Source: Parastagonospora avenae f. sp. tritici 18332-5 (taxonomy: Eukaryota; Ascomycota; Dothideomycetes; Pleosporales; Phaeosphaeriaceae). From it: a stretch of 64,000 nucleotides of DNA. Position 1 is the stretch's first letter. The number at the start of each line of letters is the position of its first letter. Of the stretch, positions 1-8,591 are shown in pieces. The stretch covers positions 186,001-250,000 of the forward strand of contig JAFJTR010000017.1 in the NCBI GenBank assembly GCA_022559985.1, in the 5' to 3' direction. The notes below the pieces were generated by a model. The model saw only the letters and a program-made list of their open reading frames with translations. It was not told the DNA's origin and did no database searches. Both the position numbers and the translations under genes were made by a program.

Positions 1-1630
1 GAAAGGTCCGACGTCTGACCTCTCTGGCGCGCCCACAAGACGGAAGGCATTGGGCTCAAATAGATCTACTCACAGCAAGCCTTTACGAACGGCCTCGTGG
101 GCGACCGCTCGGCTTCGTGTACTCGAGTTGGAATTAAACGTCATTGATTGCACGACTCGCCAGCTTGTACGACTACCCAACGAAGGTCAATACGTTACAC
201 TAAGCTATGTCTGGGGAAGACCCTCGGGCGACATTAGACGAGGCACACCAAGACGACCGGACTCCGTACTTGGCTCACTTCGGCTGGCAGGCACTGCCAT
301 GAATGAAGATCAAGACCGAAGCTCGCGTTTACTATCCAAATTCCCGCTCACCATCGAAGATAGCATCGTCGTATGCAAAGCACTCGACTATCGATATCTG
401 TGGGTAGACAGATACTGCATACCGCAGAAAGACCAGCAAATGCGTGCTCGGCAGATCCAACAAATGGACGACATTTACTGCGGTTCTGCACTGACTATAA
501 TTGCCTGTGCCGGCTCGGGTCCACAGTACGGGCTGCCAGGTATCTCCAAATCGCGCGCACCATGTCCCTCAATTCGTACGGGGGCCTCAGAATACCTGCA
601 GATGATTCCAACCGTCCAGGACATACATTCTAGTATCTGGGCAACAAGAGCATGGACATATCAGGAAGCGCTGCTCGCGCAACGTCGGCTCTTCTTCACA
701 GATCGCCAGGTCTACTTTGAGTCGAACGACATGGTTGAAAGCGAAATAACAACACTTGCGCCGGTCATGACTAGAGTTCTCGACCCACGGATATATTCTC
801 AAGTCACTTCATCAACATTTCCAGGCGACATACACAAATGTATACAAGCATACACCCGCCGCAATTTGTCCTTCCAGTCGGATATCTTGAATGCTTTGTT
901 CGGTATCTTGACCTACTACGGGCGCGAACACGACATCCTACATCTTTGGGGTGTTCCGTTCTCCGCAAATACCCCTGCGTCGATTGATGAGCCACCTCGC
1001 AAGCACATCATCACGTTTGAAGAAAGCTTACGCTGGTATCCTAGTGGAGAGCATTCGCGGCGCGAAGGATTCCCGAGCTGGTCGTGGGCTGGCTGGATAA
1101 CTACAGTCATATGGGACATCTGGCGCCATGATCTCAAGCCTGCTTCTGCACCATTGAAGCAAGGTCAGGTGTCAGTCGAACTAGAACTGAAGTCCGGTGA
1201 TTTACTCAGCTGGAGCGAATATCAAGCAAAATACGCTGAGCTGAACGACAGCGGCAGCCAGGACCAATTAAGCCGCTTCATCTATATCGAGACTTATGTT
1301 TCCCGATTGATATCCACACACATATCGACGGATGGTTCCGACGCGGGAGGAGGCATCGCGATGGGCTTGGAGGCAGCCGGTCATGAACAGCCAGTAGCGC
1401 TTGATTCTTTCAACAATCCAGCTCGGACTGCGGAGAATTTGGCTCACTTCTTTGCCGGACCCGCAGAATCATACTTAGCACTACATCTCTCGAATTGGCA
1501 GGAAGGTTCCGGCACTATACTGGTGGTACAAGACAAAGGCAGGTATTGGGAAAGGGTGGCACTGATGGATGATGAAACCGGGATCTTGCAGCGAGCGGTG
1601 AAGAGGTGGACGAAAGTACGCTTGGGGTGA
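1..1630 (+). CDS. HET-domain protein, 5' end outside window
   Basis: The frame is open from base 2 to the TGA at 1628-1630, with no stop or convincing ATG at the left edge. An apparent start at 50 is a TTG, so the gene begins upstream and this is a C-terminal fragment of about 542 residues. The heterokaryon-incompatibility (HET) domain is recognisable: the YVTLSYVWG block near 190-215, LWVDRYCIPQ near 400-430 followed by the QQMDDIY segment, and the ATRAWTYQEALLAQR block near 640-675. HET proteins act in fungal allorecognition, where they trigger growth arrest or cell death after fusion of unlike strains. Most of the roughly 200 residues after about base 1030 belong to no domain I recognise, as is usual for this family. 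The next gene-like sequence is about 480 bases downstream. Family call is firm; the specific partner is unknown. Confidence 0.88.
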   Translation, partial: KGPTSDLSGAPTRRKALGSNRSTHSKPLRTASWATARLRVLELELNVIDCTTRQLVRLPNEGQYVTLSYVWGRPSGDIRRGTPRRPDSVLGSLRLAGTAMNEDQDRSSRLLSKFPLTIEDSIVVCKALDYRYLWVDRYCIPQKDQQMRARQIQQMDDIYCGSALTIIACAGSGPQYGLPGISKSRAPCPSIRTGASEYLQMIPTVQDIHSSIWATRAWTYQEALLAQRRLFFTDRQVYFESNDMVESEITTLAPVMTRVLDPRIYSQVTSSTFPGDIHKCIQAYTRRNLSFQSDILNALFGILTYYGREHDILHLWGVPFSANTPASIDEPPRKHIITFEESLRWYPSGEHSRREGFPSWSWAGWITTVIWDIWRHDLKPASAPLKQGQVSVELELKSGDLLSWSEYQAKYAELNDSGSQDQLSRFIYIETYVSRLISTHISTDGSDAGGGIAMGLEAAGHEQPVALDSFNNPARTAENLAHFFAGPAESYLALHLSNWQEGSGTILVVQDKGRYWERVALMDDETGILQRAVKRWTKVRLG

Positions 1631-2110
1631 AGTCACGACTATGGTGCATCCACATCATCACCACCGCAACGAGAACAGAATTCTCTCATCCCAAGCCTCT
1701 TCGCCCGAGATCCCCTTGCTGTGGGCATACCAGAAGAGTACCTGGTTCCTCACGCTGTTCCCGCCGCAGCCCCGTGACCCCGCTGCGTTGGGTCGAACTG
1801 CAGCTTTCCGCGCCTCGCCACGGCAAGCAAACAACTTGAGACATCCAGCGCAATCTTTGCCTCGCCGCTATCTTCAAACAAAGGAACAAAGCAGGGAAGT
1901 AACGTCACGATGCTTCCAAATGGTCAGTGGAAACTGTGGTCTCACCGGAATATCTGAGCAACGACAGCTGCCTGGCTACCATAAGTAGACGTCGGCTGCG
2001 TCGCTCAGAAACTTCCTTCTCGTCACCAAATATCAAGGATGATTCGCAATCACGTCTCCTCAACAGTCGATTACTTCAACGACACACTACCTCAACGAAC
2101 CCGATCGAAA
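1631..2110. other. Intergenic, no gene seen
   Basis: Several overlapping open frames of 60-115 codons occur here, but they lack splice signals, known motifs or agreement between frames. I see no feature I can support. Confidence 0.5.
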
Positions 2111-2485
2111 ATGAAGCCCACCAAATTTGTCCTCTCCATCCTCGCGCCTGTCGCGACCACCACCAAAGTCCACCAAACTTGCTATTGCAAGAATGCAAGC
2201 GCATTACCTGGACTCTATTACGACTAATTCAACATGCTCCACTTCCACATTGATAACTTAGCGGACATGGCGCTGAGAGGCATTCATATACTGCTACTTA
2301 CGCAGCACGAAGCCCTTATCCACGGTCAACTCGGCTCGAAAGATCTGACCTTCTCTTTGTTGCAGGAATTGAGTGAGCAGGTGTTCGACTTGTCCAAGTC
2401 CATCGCTTCTGGGTTGGAACAGAGCGAGGATCGGGATGAGGTGTTCAAGAAGATGGAAGACGCGATTGCGTGGAATGCGGGATAA
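2111..2485 (+). other. Possible small-protein locus, structure unresolved
   Basis: An ATG at 2111 opens a 38-residue frame with a weakly hydrophobic N-terminus (MKPTKFVLSIL) and a CYC motif, ending at TAA 2225-2227. A second ATG at 2234 opens 83 codons ending at 2485, predicted mostly helical and acidic near its end (EQSEDRDEVFKKMEDAI). The two frames could be parts of one small gene joined by an intron or broken by a frameshift, but I found no donor and acceptor in matching phase. No family recognised. Confidence 0.2.
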
Positions 2486-2605
2486 TCAAAAGTCGATGGA
2501 TGAAGCATAGACGCCTTCGGGCTTCTAGTGGTAGTATGAAGACGGGCTTGAGGGCTTGAGGGGTATGGGAGTGACGGGGAAGAGGCCAACACCGGGATGG
2601 CAAGG

Positions 2606-2785
2606 TACATTCGTCATGTATTCGGCTCTCAGCCACTGTGGATCTCTTTTGTTTTTCTTTTCGTACACGAACATTTTCACATGGGATTGGGTGGATACAT
2701 TGGACATGTATTCGGGTTTCTTTATTTTGGAGATCTCCTTTGGTTTTCCTTCCGTACACGAGCATCTTCACAACGAAGAATACGC
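2606..2785. repeat. Imperfect 90-bp tandem duplication
   Basis: Two copies, 2606-2695 and 2696-2785, lie in exact 90-bp register. Both begin with tacatt, then catgtattcgg, and both contain a cgtacacgarca block followed by ttcac. They are diverged by substitutions rather than indels. No coding role is apparent. Confidence 0.7.
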
Positions 2786-2944
2786 ATGGCCGTAGATGGT
2801 CGGAATTTCACTGCCTTACATACAAAGATCTTTCCGTTTCGCGTGCTCTCCCATGACATTTAACGTCGCTCACTATCGAGCATACCCGCGTGATCTCGAG
2901 ACATCCAACATGCGCATCTCAACCCCAAACAATGAATGCATCCA

Positions 2945-3200
2945 AAACTCAAACAATCACTATTCACACAAAATGTTGCACAACGCAGTCTCGCAAACCC
3001 ATGGACTATGTCTCAGTGTACGCAAACAACAATTTATCAATCACCGTACGCTGCGAGAAGCTTCTTTGGCTTGTTTCCTTACTATTTAACACCCAGCTCT
3101 TCTCTTCACATTTACTCACAACACGAACGACACAAACAGACAAACCTACAGTACACAACTTCGCAAAGCTACACCACACAACTTCACACCACACAACGCA
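2945..3200 (+). promoter_or_regulatory. 5' leader, copy 1 of a three-copy family
   Basis: This AC-rich, G-poor leader lies directly before the ATG at 3201. It shares ordered blocks with 4205-4490 and 4939-5160: a ttcacaaaatgtt-like block, an actcacaacacga-like block and an aaacctacacyacacaa-like block close to the start codon. The shared order implies duplication of the whole upstream region. CA-rich unstructured leaders are typical of fungal 5' UTRs; which part is promoter and which is UTR cannot be told. Confidence 0.5.
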
Positions 3201-3446
3201 ATGCCACAGAATAACCCAAACCCCAGCGTTTTGCTCAAGGCCTTCCACTACATCGCTTATACACTTGGCCTGATCGTAATTCTCTGCTTCATAATGTTAG
3301 TGATCATGAAAGCGATTGGATATTACATGATAGCTAACTGTTTCTTGGAAGTGCTAGCTGGTAGGATCGTACTTGGGGAGGACGATCTGGTTGACTTTGA
3401 TCTGGCTCGCCGTGTAGCAGCCTATTATGTTTATGGTGGCCATTAA
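3201..3446 (+). CDS. Small membrane protein, family copy 1
   Basis: An 81-residue frame runs from ATG 3201 to TAA 3444-3446. After a polar N-terminus (MPQNNPNPSVLLKAFHY) a long hydrophobic stretch (about residues 18-45) could span a membrane once, or twice as a hairpin; the C-terminal third is acidic then short and aromatic. No domain is recognised. The case for a real gene is its leader, shared with two neighbouring loci, and the similar plan of copy 3: short polar head, then a hydrophobic segment, then a polar tail. It may have unseen introns. Function unknown. Confidence 0.45.
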   Translation: MPQNNPNPSVLLKAFHYIAYTLGLIVILCFIMLVIMKAIGYYMIANCFLEVLAGRIVLGEDDLVDFDLARRVAAYYVYGGH

Positions 3447-3763
3447 TCGGGCTATGCGCGTGCAGGGCGTAGAAGCAAATCGATGTCGCGATTACCCGTG
3501 GGGCGAGACTGACGCGCGAGAAGGGTTGGGATGGAGGTAGTTGAGCTTTGGGGCCGGTGTTTATGCCTTCGAGATACGCGTTACATGTATCGTGTTGATT
3601 TGTTTGCAGTATGGACATAATGAAATCTCTTAAATCACAATGTTTTGTTCCAATTGACATACTAACTTCTTTTAACTCTACACTGCGTGGCTCAGTGTCC
3701 TCTTTCGTTACCTAGGTATCTTCCACTTTACCTCGAACTTGATTTCTATTACCATGTAGTCAG
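3447..3763. other. Intergenic, no gene seen
   Basis: The 3' flank of the small membrane protein gene; AT-richer towards 3650-3760. Nothing supportable apart from the dispersed repeat that begins at about 3764. Confidence 0.5.
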
Positions 3764-4013
3764 GAATAGTAACGAGAATAGCCATACTGAACATGTCGGA
3801 TCACAAGTATCGTCAACATCTCAACTACGCGATTAGGCGCACTGATCTCGGTCACGCGGTCAGACGCGCTGATCGCAGCGTCCGAGCAGCGCTCAGACCA
3901 GAACCCCTGAGCCCATCTCTTCTGTAGTTCTCCTCCTTAGTACAATGAAGCCAACAAAAAGATCAATCGAATACAATGCAGTTATAGTTATTTCCTTTCG
4001 CACTAGTGCAAAG
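3764..4013. repeat. Dispersed repeat, copy A (partner at 59745-59976)
   Basis: About 250 bases align in the same orientation with 59745-59976. Shared blocks in order include a gatcacargtatcgt block, an atctcarctacgcgat block, gcagcgctcagaccagaa, the gttctcc block, and ttatttcc followed by tttcgcac and agtgcaaag. Copy A carries an extra unit of about 27 bases: the gattaggcgcactgatctcgg segment is repeated in diverged form, whereas copy B has it once. An ATG at 3945 that opens a long frame lies inside this repeat, so that frame is probably not a gene. Likely a remnant of a transposable element; no coding domain or terminal repeat was seen. Confidence 0.65.
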
Positions 4014-4204
4014 CCCTCCCAACAGAACACGCCAAAGCCGCTAAATAGCAACTTATCGGGCATCTATGGACAAGATCAGACCCGCCAACGAGGCCAAAAT
4101 GATCGAATTGCAACACGTTGCGCGAGGTCGCTCATCACCAGAAGCAAAACAGTTACTCAGTTCGACGTTCCGACACAATATGTATGTCCGGGCATTATCC
4201 AGAC

Positions 4205-4490
4205 CATCATCACTTCACAATGTTGCATTCGCAAACTCACAGAACTTGCGCGACGCATTTCAGCGGAGGCAGACAATATCAGCGTAGGTAAACAAAATTC
4301 CATCGACCGCTTCAGTCAGCGGGAATGTTCTATAGGTCATCTCTTCGCTATATACTCCCCACCACACTTTTCTTCCTTGCTACTCACAACTCGACTGACC
4401 CAATTGAATAAACCTACACTACACAACCCTACATTGCGCAACCTTACACTACACAACCGTACACTGCGCAGCCCTACACTACACAACACG
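4205..4490 (+). promoter_or_regulatory. 5' leader, copy 2 of the family
   Basis: Contains the leader blocks seen before the ATGs at 3201 and 5161: ttcacaatgttgc, catttcagcgg, actcacaactcga and aaacctacactacacaa. It is expanded near its end by a 15-bp tandem repeat and leads into a degenerate coding sequence. A possible TATA-like ctatatactcccc lies near 4350-4362. Confidence 0.45.
4413..4487 (+). repeat. 15-bp tandem repeat, five units
   Basis: Five contiguous 15-bp units start at 4413, 4428, 4443, 4458 and 4473. The consensus is cctacactacacaac; alternate units carry tgcgcaac or tgcgcagc instead of tacacaac, so there are two interleaved variants. The single-unit version of this element sits just upstream of the ATGs at 3201 and 5161, so this is an expansion of the leader motif. 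Confidence 0.85.
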
Positions 4491-4615
4491 ATTTCCCAAA
4501 AACTCCCCACTCAAGCACTTGGCAAAATATCATCAACCTTGCAGTCTGCGTACTTGTGCTGCTCGCAGCTGCTAAATTCGCGTATCATTCTTCACTCATA
4601 ATTAAGATGCAATCA
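4491..4615 (+). pseudogene. Relic of the small membrane protein family, copy 2
   Basis: Aligns with the start of the gene at 5161. The position of the start codon reads ATT instead of ATG. A TWQNII segment, matching TWQNIM of copy 3, appears about 30 bases further on but in a frame that is not in phase with that ATT. It is followed by a hydrophobic run and a stop at about 4613-4615. Loss of the start and of phase suggests decay after duplication. Only about 30 residues of the family sequence remain. Confidence 0.5.
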
Positions 4616-4938
4616 TCATAACGAACTATTATGGGCTTGGAATGAAAGTTCCCATGACATCTAGTACGCCAATCGCACGGGCGACACAACCTTTAATAAC
4701 GGCACATAACACATCTTCACAGCACTATATGTATAGTGCACCAAGGCTACAATTAGGCGACACGATACCGCCTATCTCAATGGAGTAAGTAGGAGAGTAA
4801 CGACATCGATGAATATAAGTACATCAACCAAACGAACTACACCAAGAAAACATGGGTCAAAAGACCCGACTGCATTGATTACACGACGCGACATAACCAC
4901 CATCAACGAAAGCGATTTTACCAACACTCAAACGAAAT
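4616..4938. other. Intergenic, weak similarity to 2850-2945
   Basis: No gene. A cccatgacat block at about 4651 resembles one at about 2852, which suggests that the duplicated unit extends up to about 500 bases upstream of the start codons. Confidence 0.35.
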
Positions 4939-5160
4939 CTATTTTCACAAAATGTTACCCTGCAAGCATTTCAGCGTAGACAATCGATTCACCGACCTTG
5001 GTGAGCAGCGAGAAAGTTTCTCTGGTTCCTCTCCTCAACATATAATCCTTGCAGTCTGTCTATTCTCTTTCTTCTAACTCACAGCCCATAGCTTCAAATC
5101 CACAACTTACAACTCACAACTCGAATCACGCAACCAAACAAACCTACACCACACAAGACG
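4939..5160 (+). promoter_or_regulatory. 5' leader, copy 3 of the family
   Basis: Shares ttcacaaaatgtta, catttcagcg, actcacaactcga and aacctacaccacacaa blocks, in order, with the two loci upstream, and ends directly at the ATG at 5161. Confidence 0.5.
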
Positions 5161-5676
5161 ATGTCAAACACTTGGCAGAACATCATGATCGGCGTAGCAG
5201 CTTGCATACCCATCTTGCTCAAAGCCATTAAGTTCCTAGTCACTGCGACTACACCACGTACGTTGCCTTGCACCCCGCCAGCGCACCACCATGTCGCCGC
5301 CTACAAAACCACTCACACGCCCTCCATCCATTCGAAAATCCTACATGCTCTATCGCTGCGCATCACCCAGGTGCTCGAGCGCAGCTTGAACCCGTCTGGT
5401 CCCTTCAAGGCACCGTTGGACCCAAATGCCATTCTGTCCAATCTGCAGTCCATACAGCACGAAGTCGACCGCGGGGTATTGTTGCCTATGGGAAGCGGCG
5501 TACCAGAGGCCATTGACGACGCGATTGATGTTATATGCGAGGTTGAGCTTAGGGAGCACGACGAGGAGATTGATGTTGTGGGACATGTGTGCAAGCTTTT
5601 TGGGCTGGTGGAGCGTGTGGAGAGTGGCGCTGAGATGCACTGGCACAATATGCAGCTACTCGTAGGGTCGATGTAG
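5161..5676 (+). CDS. Small membrane-anchored protein, family copy 3
   Basis: A 171-residue frame runs from ATG 5161 to TAG 5674-5676. The N-terminal 30 residues (MSNTWQNIMIGVAACIPILL...) look like a signal anchor. Then follow a Pro/His-rich stretch, a helical central part and an acidic segment near residues 115-145 (AIDDAIDVICEVELREHDEE). The first segment matches the relic at 4491-4615, and the leader matches both upstream loci, so it belongs to a local tandem family. A short intron after about 5250 is possible, because a gtacgt donor lies at 5258, but the uninterrupted frame is simplest. No known domain; function unknown. Confidence 0.45.
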   Translation: MSNTWQNIMIGVAACIPILLKAIKFLVTATTPRTLPCTPPAHHHVAAYKTTHTPSIHSKILHALSLRITQVLERSLNPSGPFKAPLDPNAILSNLQSIQHEVDRGVLLPMGSGVPEAIDDAIDVICEVELREHDEEIDVVGHVCKLFGLVERVESGAEMHWHNMQLLVGSM

Positions 5677-6149
5677 GAGTAGATGGCGCTGCAACGGAAG
5701 GCGATGAGTGGTCGAGAGCGCGCACGGAAGTTCGTGATGGGGAGGAGTAGGACTGTTGGATGGCTGCTAGACGATCGACGCTTATGGTTATAGGTACAGC
5801 TATCGACAATACGTCACTTGCTGCTTGCTATATATAAGCAGTAGGATGTAACGGTAGCAAGTAGTAACACCGACTGTTGGGAGCGCTGGTGGTAGAGCTG
5901 GAAGGAGGGGGTTCGGCGGTAGATGTAGTTTTCAAGTCTGTGTTGATGCATGCACAATATATGTTATATATGTGGTGTAATTTGGTATCAATGTAATGAC
6001 AATCTCATGTTGTAAATCTTCGCGTGGATTGATACACTCCTTCGCTTACATGCCTTGGGGACTGATGTTCGTAGCTTCATGGTACCCTAACACAATGAGC
6101 CTTCCGAAACCACCCAAAATATAACCATTCCCATCATATATCCTTCTCC
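5677..6149. other. Intergenic, no gene seen
   Basis: The 3' flank of two converging genes. TATA-rich words (tatatataagc near 5830, atatgttatatatg near 5960) occur but nothing else supports a feature. Confidence 0.5.
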
Positions 6150-6639
6150 TCAGTTCACGTACCACGTTCCCTCTTTATCTCCACATCTCACCCGCCCCTC
6201 CGCGCTCACCTCACCGCCATGAACCCCCGCAAACCTCCTCACAGCCTCCCCCAGAATATCCACAATGTCCTGATTACTTATCAAGAACGCATACCCCAGC
6301 GGTTGACCCGGCGCGCGCCCCATGCTAAATCCGCACGGCGAGCCGACCATGTTCTGGATGTAGCCTGGGGGTTTGCCTGGGATTGTTAGACTTGGATTGG
6401 AGAGGGTGGGAAATGGGGGAAATGCCGGTGAAATCCACGCTCCAGTCACCGGCTTCGCCCAGGACGCCGCGACATGCTTCTTGGCAGTCTGAGGATGAGG
6501 GAGGGGAGGTGGTATTCAGGGTACGGTCGGTGAAGGAGAGGAGTTGGCAATAGCCGGGGGTGGCGTTGTTGGTGGTGCAGAAATCTTGTGCGGATGTGAG
6601 GGTTGCGAAGATGGCGAGGGAGAGGGTAGAGAGGAGCAT
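6150..6639 (-). CDS. Small secreted protein of unknown function
   Basis: Two exons, 6639-6450 and 6376-6150, flank a 73-nt intron with donor GTGACT, branch word CTAAC and acceptor CCCAG. The phase (1) matches on both sides. The start is ATG 6639, because the signal peptide begins there (MLLSTLSLAIFATLTSA, cleavage before QD). The mature part is about 120 residues with cysteines near residues 20, 30, 53, 57, a central GYIQNMVGSPCGFSMGR block and a C-terminal DIVDILGEAVRRF helix; the end is GTWYVN. This layout resembles a widespread family of small secreted ascomycete proteins, but I cannot name a function. It could act outside the cell as an effector or wall component. Confidence 0.7.
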
Positions 6640-7178
6640 TTTGACAGACAGCGCCGCGATAGAGCGAGGTAAAGTTTCGTTGCGAGACTGCACAGGTGCT
6701 CTGTTATACACGATGCATTCTTGCATGATGGTGATCTGCAAGCTCATCGACAGCGCTTAGCTTTGATGTGATGGTCGAAGCGATTGGCTGGGGCCTTAGC
6801 GTATGTGATTCCGGCGGGACGGGTGCGAGTTGGGGTAATATGTCTGCAAGCAGAGTCATATTATGCAACTGCACGTTTCGAATCGTGACCAATCGAAAGG
6901 ATAAAGTTGCCTGCCGTATTTCCTGATTGTGTTGACGGACCGCATAAGCTGCATAGACGTGCGAGAGGTCGCAGATCAGCCTCTGTGGTACCTGGCCAGT
7001 TTAGCAGTTAAACGGTGAAGGCGAGGATGTACGCGAGACACTCCGCAGAGTTGATGGTATATTCTGCGCGTATTCCTGTACATATCTGGCTCTTCTTCAA
7101 ACTCGAAACATGACTAGCACTAAGGACATGCAGGCGATGAACATCCAATGCTTGCAGCTACATATCGAGCTCGTCGCA
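6640..7178. other. Intergenic, no gene seen
   Basis: Upstream flank of the secreted protein gene and downstream flank of the next. No supportable feature. Confidence 0.5.
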
Positions 7179-8004
7179 TCAGGTTGAGCCGTCGCCATTA
7201 GCTGTCTGTAATACAGTTCCGGATGAGGCTACGCCAGTAATTGTACTCTTAAAGAGCGCGCTGGTTGTTGGAACGCTGGGGCAGGCGGACGCGTCCACCA
7301 GTGCCGCAGTAGCATCTCCACCATGCGTTGAACTAGGGTCGACGCTCACGCCTGGACAGGAATTGATGCATTTGTCATAGGTCGTGGTGTTTGTGACTCT
7401 TTCGTATGCGTCCGAACAGTCCTGAACACACGAGAAACCAGTGCAGGATGTGCCATCGTCGCCCCAAAACGACCACCCCTCCCCTCCTGTAAGATTGCCC
7501 AGGATCCGTTCGCGGCCGTCAACTCAAAGACATTAGAATATAGCTGGGCGGTGTAATAGGAGCCGTCCGTGTTCATGACTCGGGCTGCGAGTGCGTAGTG
7601 TTTCCCTGAAGGACCAACACTGGCGGGAATTGTGATAGTAAATACTGTGTTATTAAATGCAATGTCCCTTGAATCGCGGTTCAGGCTGATGGTTGGGTCG
7701 CATATCGACTGTTCGTGGATCAGGTAGCCTAGGTGAATCAGTGACGTGCCATAGCAAGGGCTCGACAGAACTCACATTCGGAGTCGTAGTCCTGGATTCA
7801 TTGTTGCTCTCGAACAGAAGAAGCTATGTAAACACGAAGTGCATATGCATAATATGGTTTTTGCCTGGCTCCGAAGTCTGAGGTAAGGGTGGCGTTGAAG
7901 GGGGTCCCTGCTTGAACGACGGATGGCACAGTAATGTCGTTGTCGCTATCAGGATACGCGACAACTGCATGGAATAGTATCCAGAAAAGACCTGAGAAGT
8001 TCAT
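7179..8004 (-). pseudogene. Nis1-like secreted effector gene, apparently broken
   Basis: The reading starts at ATG 8004 with a signal peptide (MNFSGLFWILFHAVVA). It continues with an ITVPSVVQAG segment and, after an intron at 7775-7729 (donor GTGAGT, acceptor CCTAG, 47 nt), an FTITIPASVGPSG segment and an acidic to aromatic block typical of Nis1-family secreted proteins of plant-associated fungi. A cysteine-rich C-terminal domain reads through to TGA 7181-7179. Two faults interrupt it: an in-frame TGA at 7800-7798, and a change of frame near 7503-7496 at a run of three G before the cysteine-rich part. A 42-nt intron (7844-7803 region) could bypass the TGA but is short for fungi and has no clear branch site. 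Sequencing error cannot be excluded. Family call moderate. Confidence 0.5.
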
Positions 8005-8591
8005 ACCGACATGCGGATGATTTGTCGGCGCGACGAAGTTATGAGGAAAAAAAAAAGGAAAGCGGGAAGGAGCCAGGCACGCGCCTTCCTCATAAAGATG
8101 CGAGGCTTATCGGCGGATAATTTCGCCTACCTTTACCTACCTGGGGCTTCCGCAATAACAGCAAAGCTCTACAGCGAATCTACAACGTCCTGATTTTACG
8201 AGGATTCAATACGCGCTTGGTAAGATCAGTTCAAGTGTCAAGACGCGGTAGTGACGATCAGTTCAAATGTCGAGACGCGGTAGTGACGCGTGTGTTTGTC
8301 GTGACGTCGCATATCCGGTGGTGGTGATAGGCTCATCTGGCCCACAAGCAGCTTTTCGCATTGCTTCGATAGACACGCGACTCGAACATGTGGATATATG
8401 CAGCGTTGATGGATGCGCATGTAGGTGCAGGTGCAGGTGCAGATGAAGGAGGTTTAGGAGCGATGGAAGGCTGTGGAGTTGAGGCTCTGTTATCGATAGA
8501 TTGAGTCATGCGAGGATTGCGGGGAGTCAAACACCAAAAAAACATCCCCGCCATCGACAGCTGCAACTCCAAGACAGCACTCAACCCCACC
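8005..8591. other. Intergenic between divergent genes
   Basis: Upstream of both the Nis1-like locus and the isoleucyl-tRNA synthetase gene. It contains a 32-bp direct duplication and short (gtgcag)n-like words near 8425-8440, but no gene. Confidence 0.5.
8224..8287. repeat. 32-bp direct tandem duplication
   Basis: 8224-8255 and 8256-8287 are adjacent copies of a 32-bp unit starting gatcagttcaa and ending cgcggtagtgac. They differ at two positions (g/a in aagtgt versus aaatgt, and tcaag versus tcgag). The pair is about 300 bases upstream of the synthetase start. Confidence 0.85.

Noticed and set aside
3945..4601. A 218-codon frame starting at an ATG
   Set aside because: It starts inside a dispersed repeat, runs through the leader and the 15-bp tandem repeat, and shows no domain.
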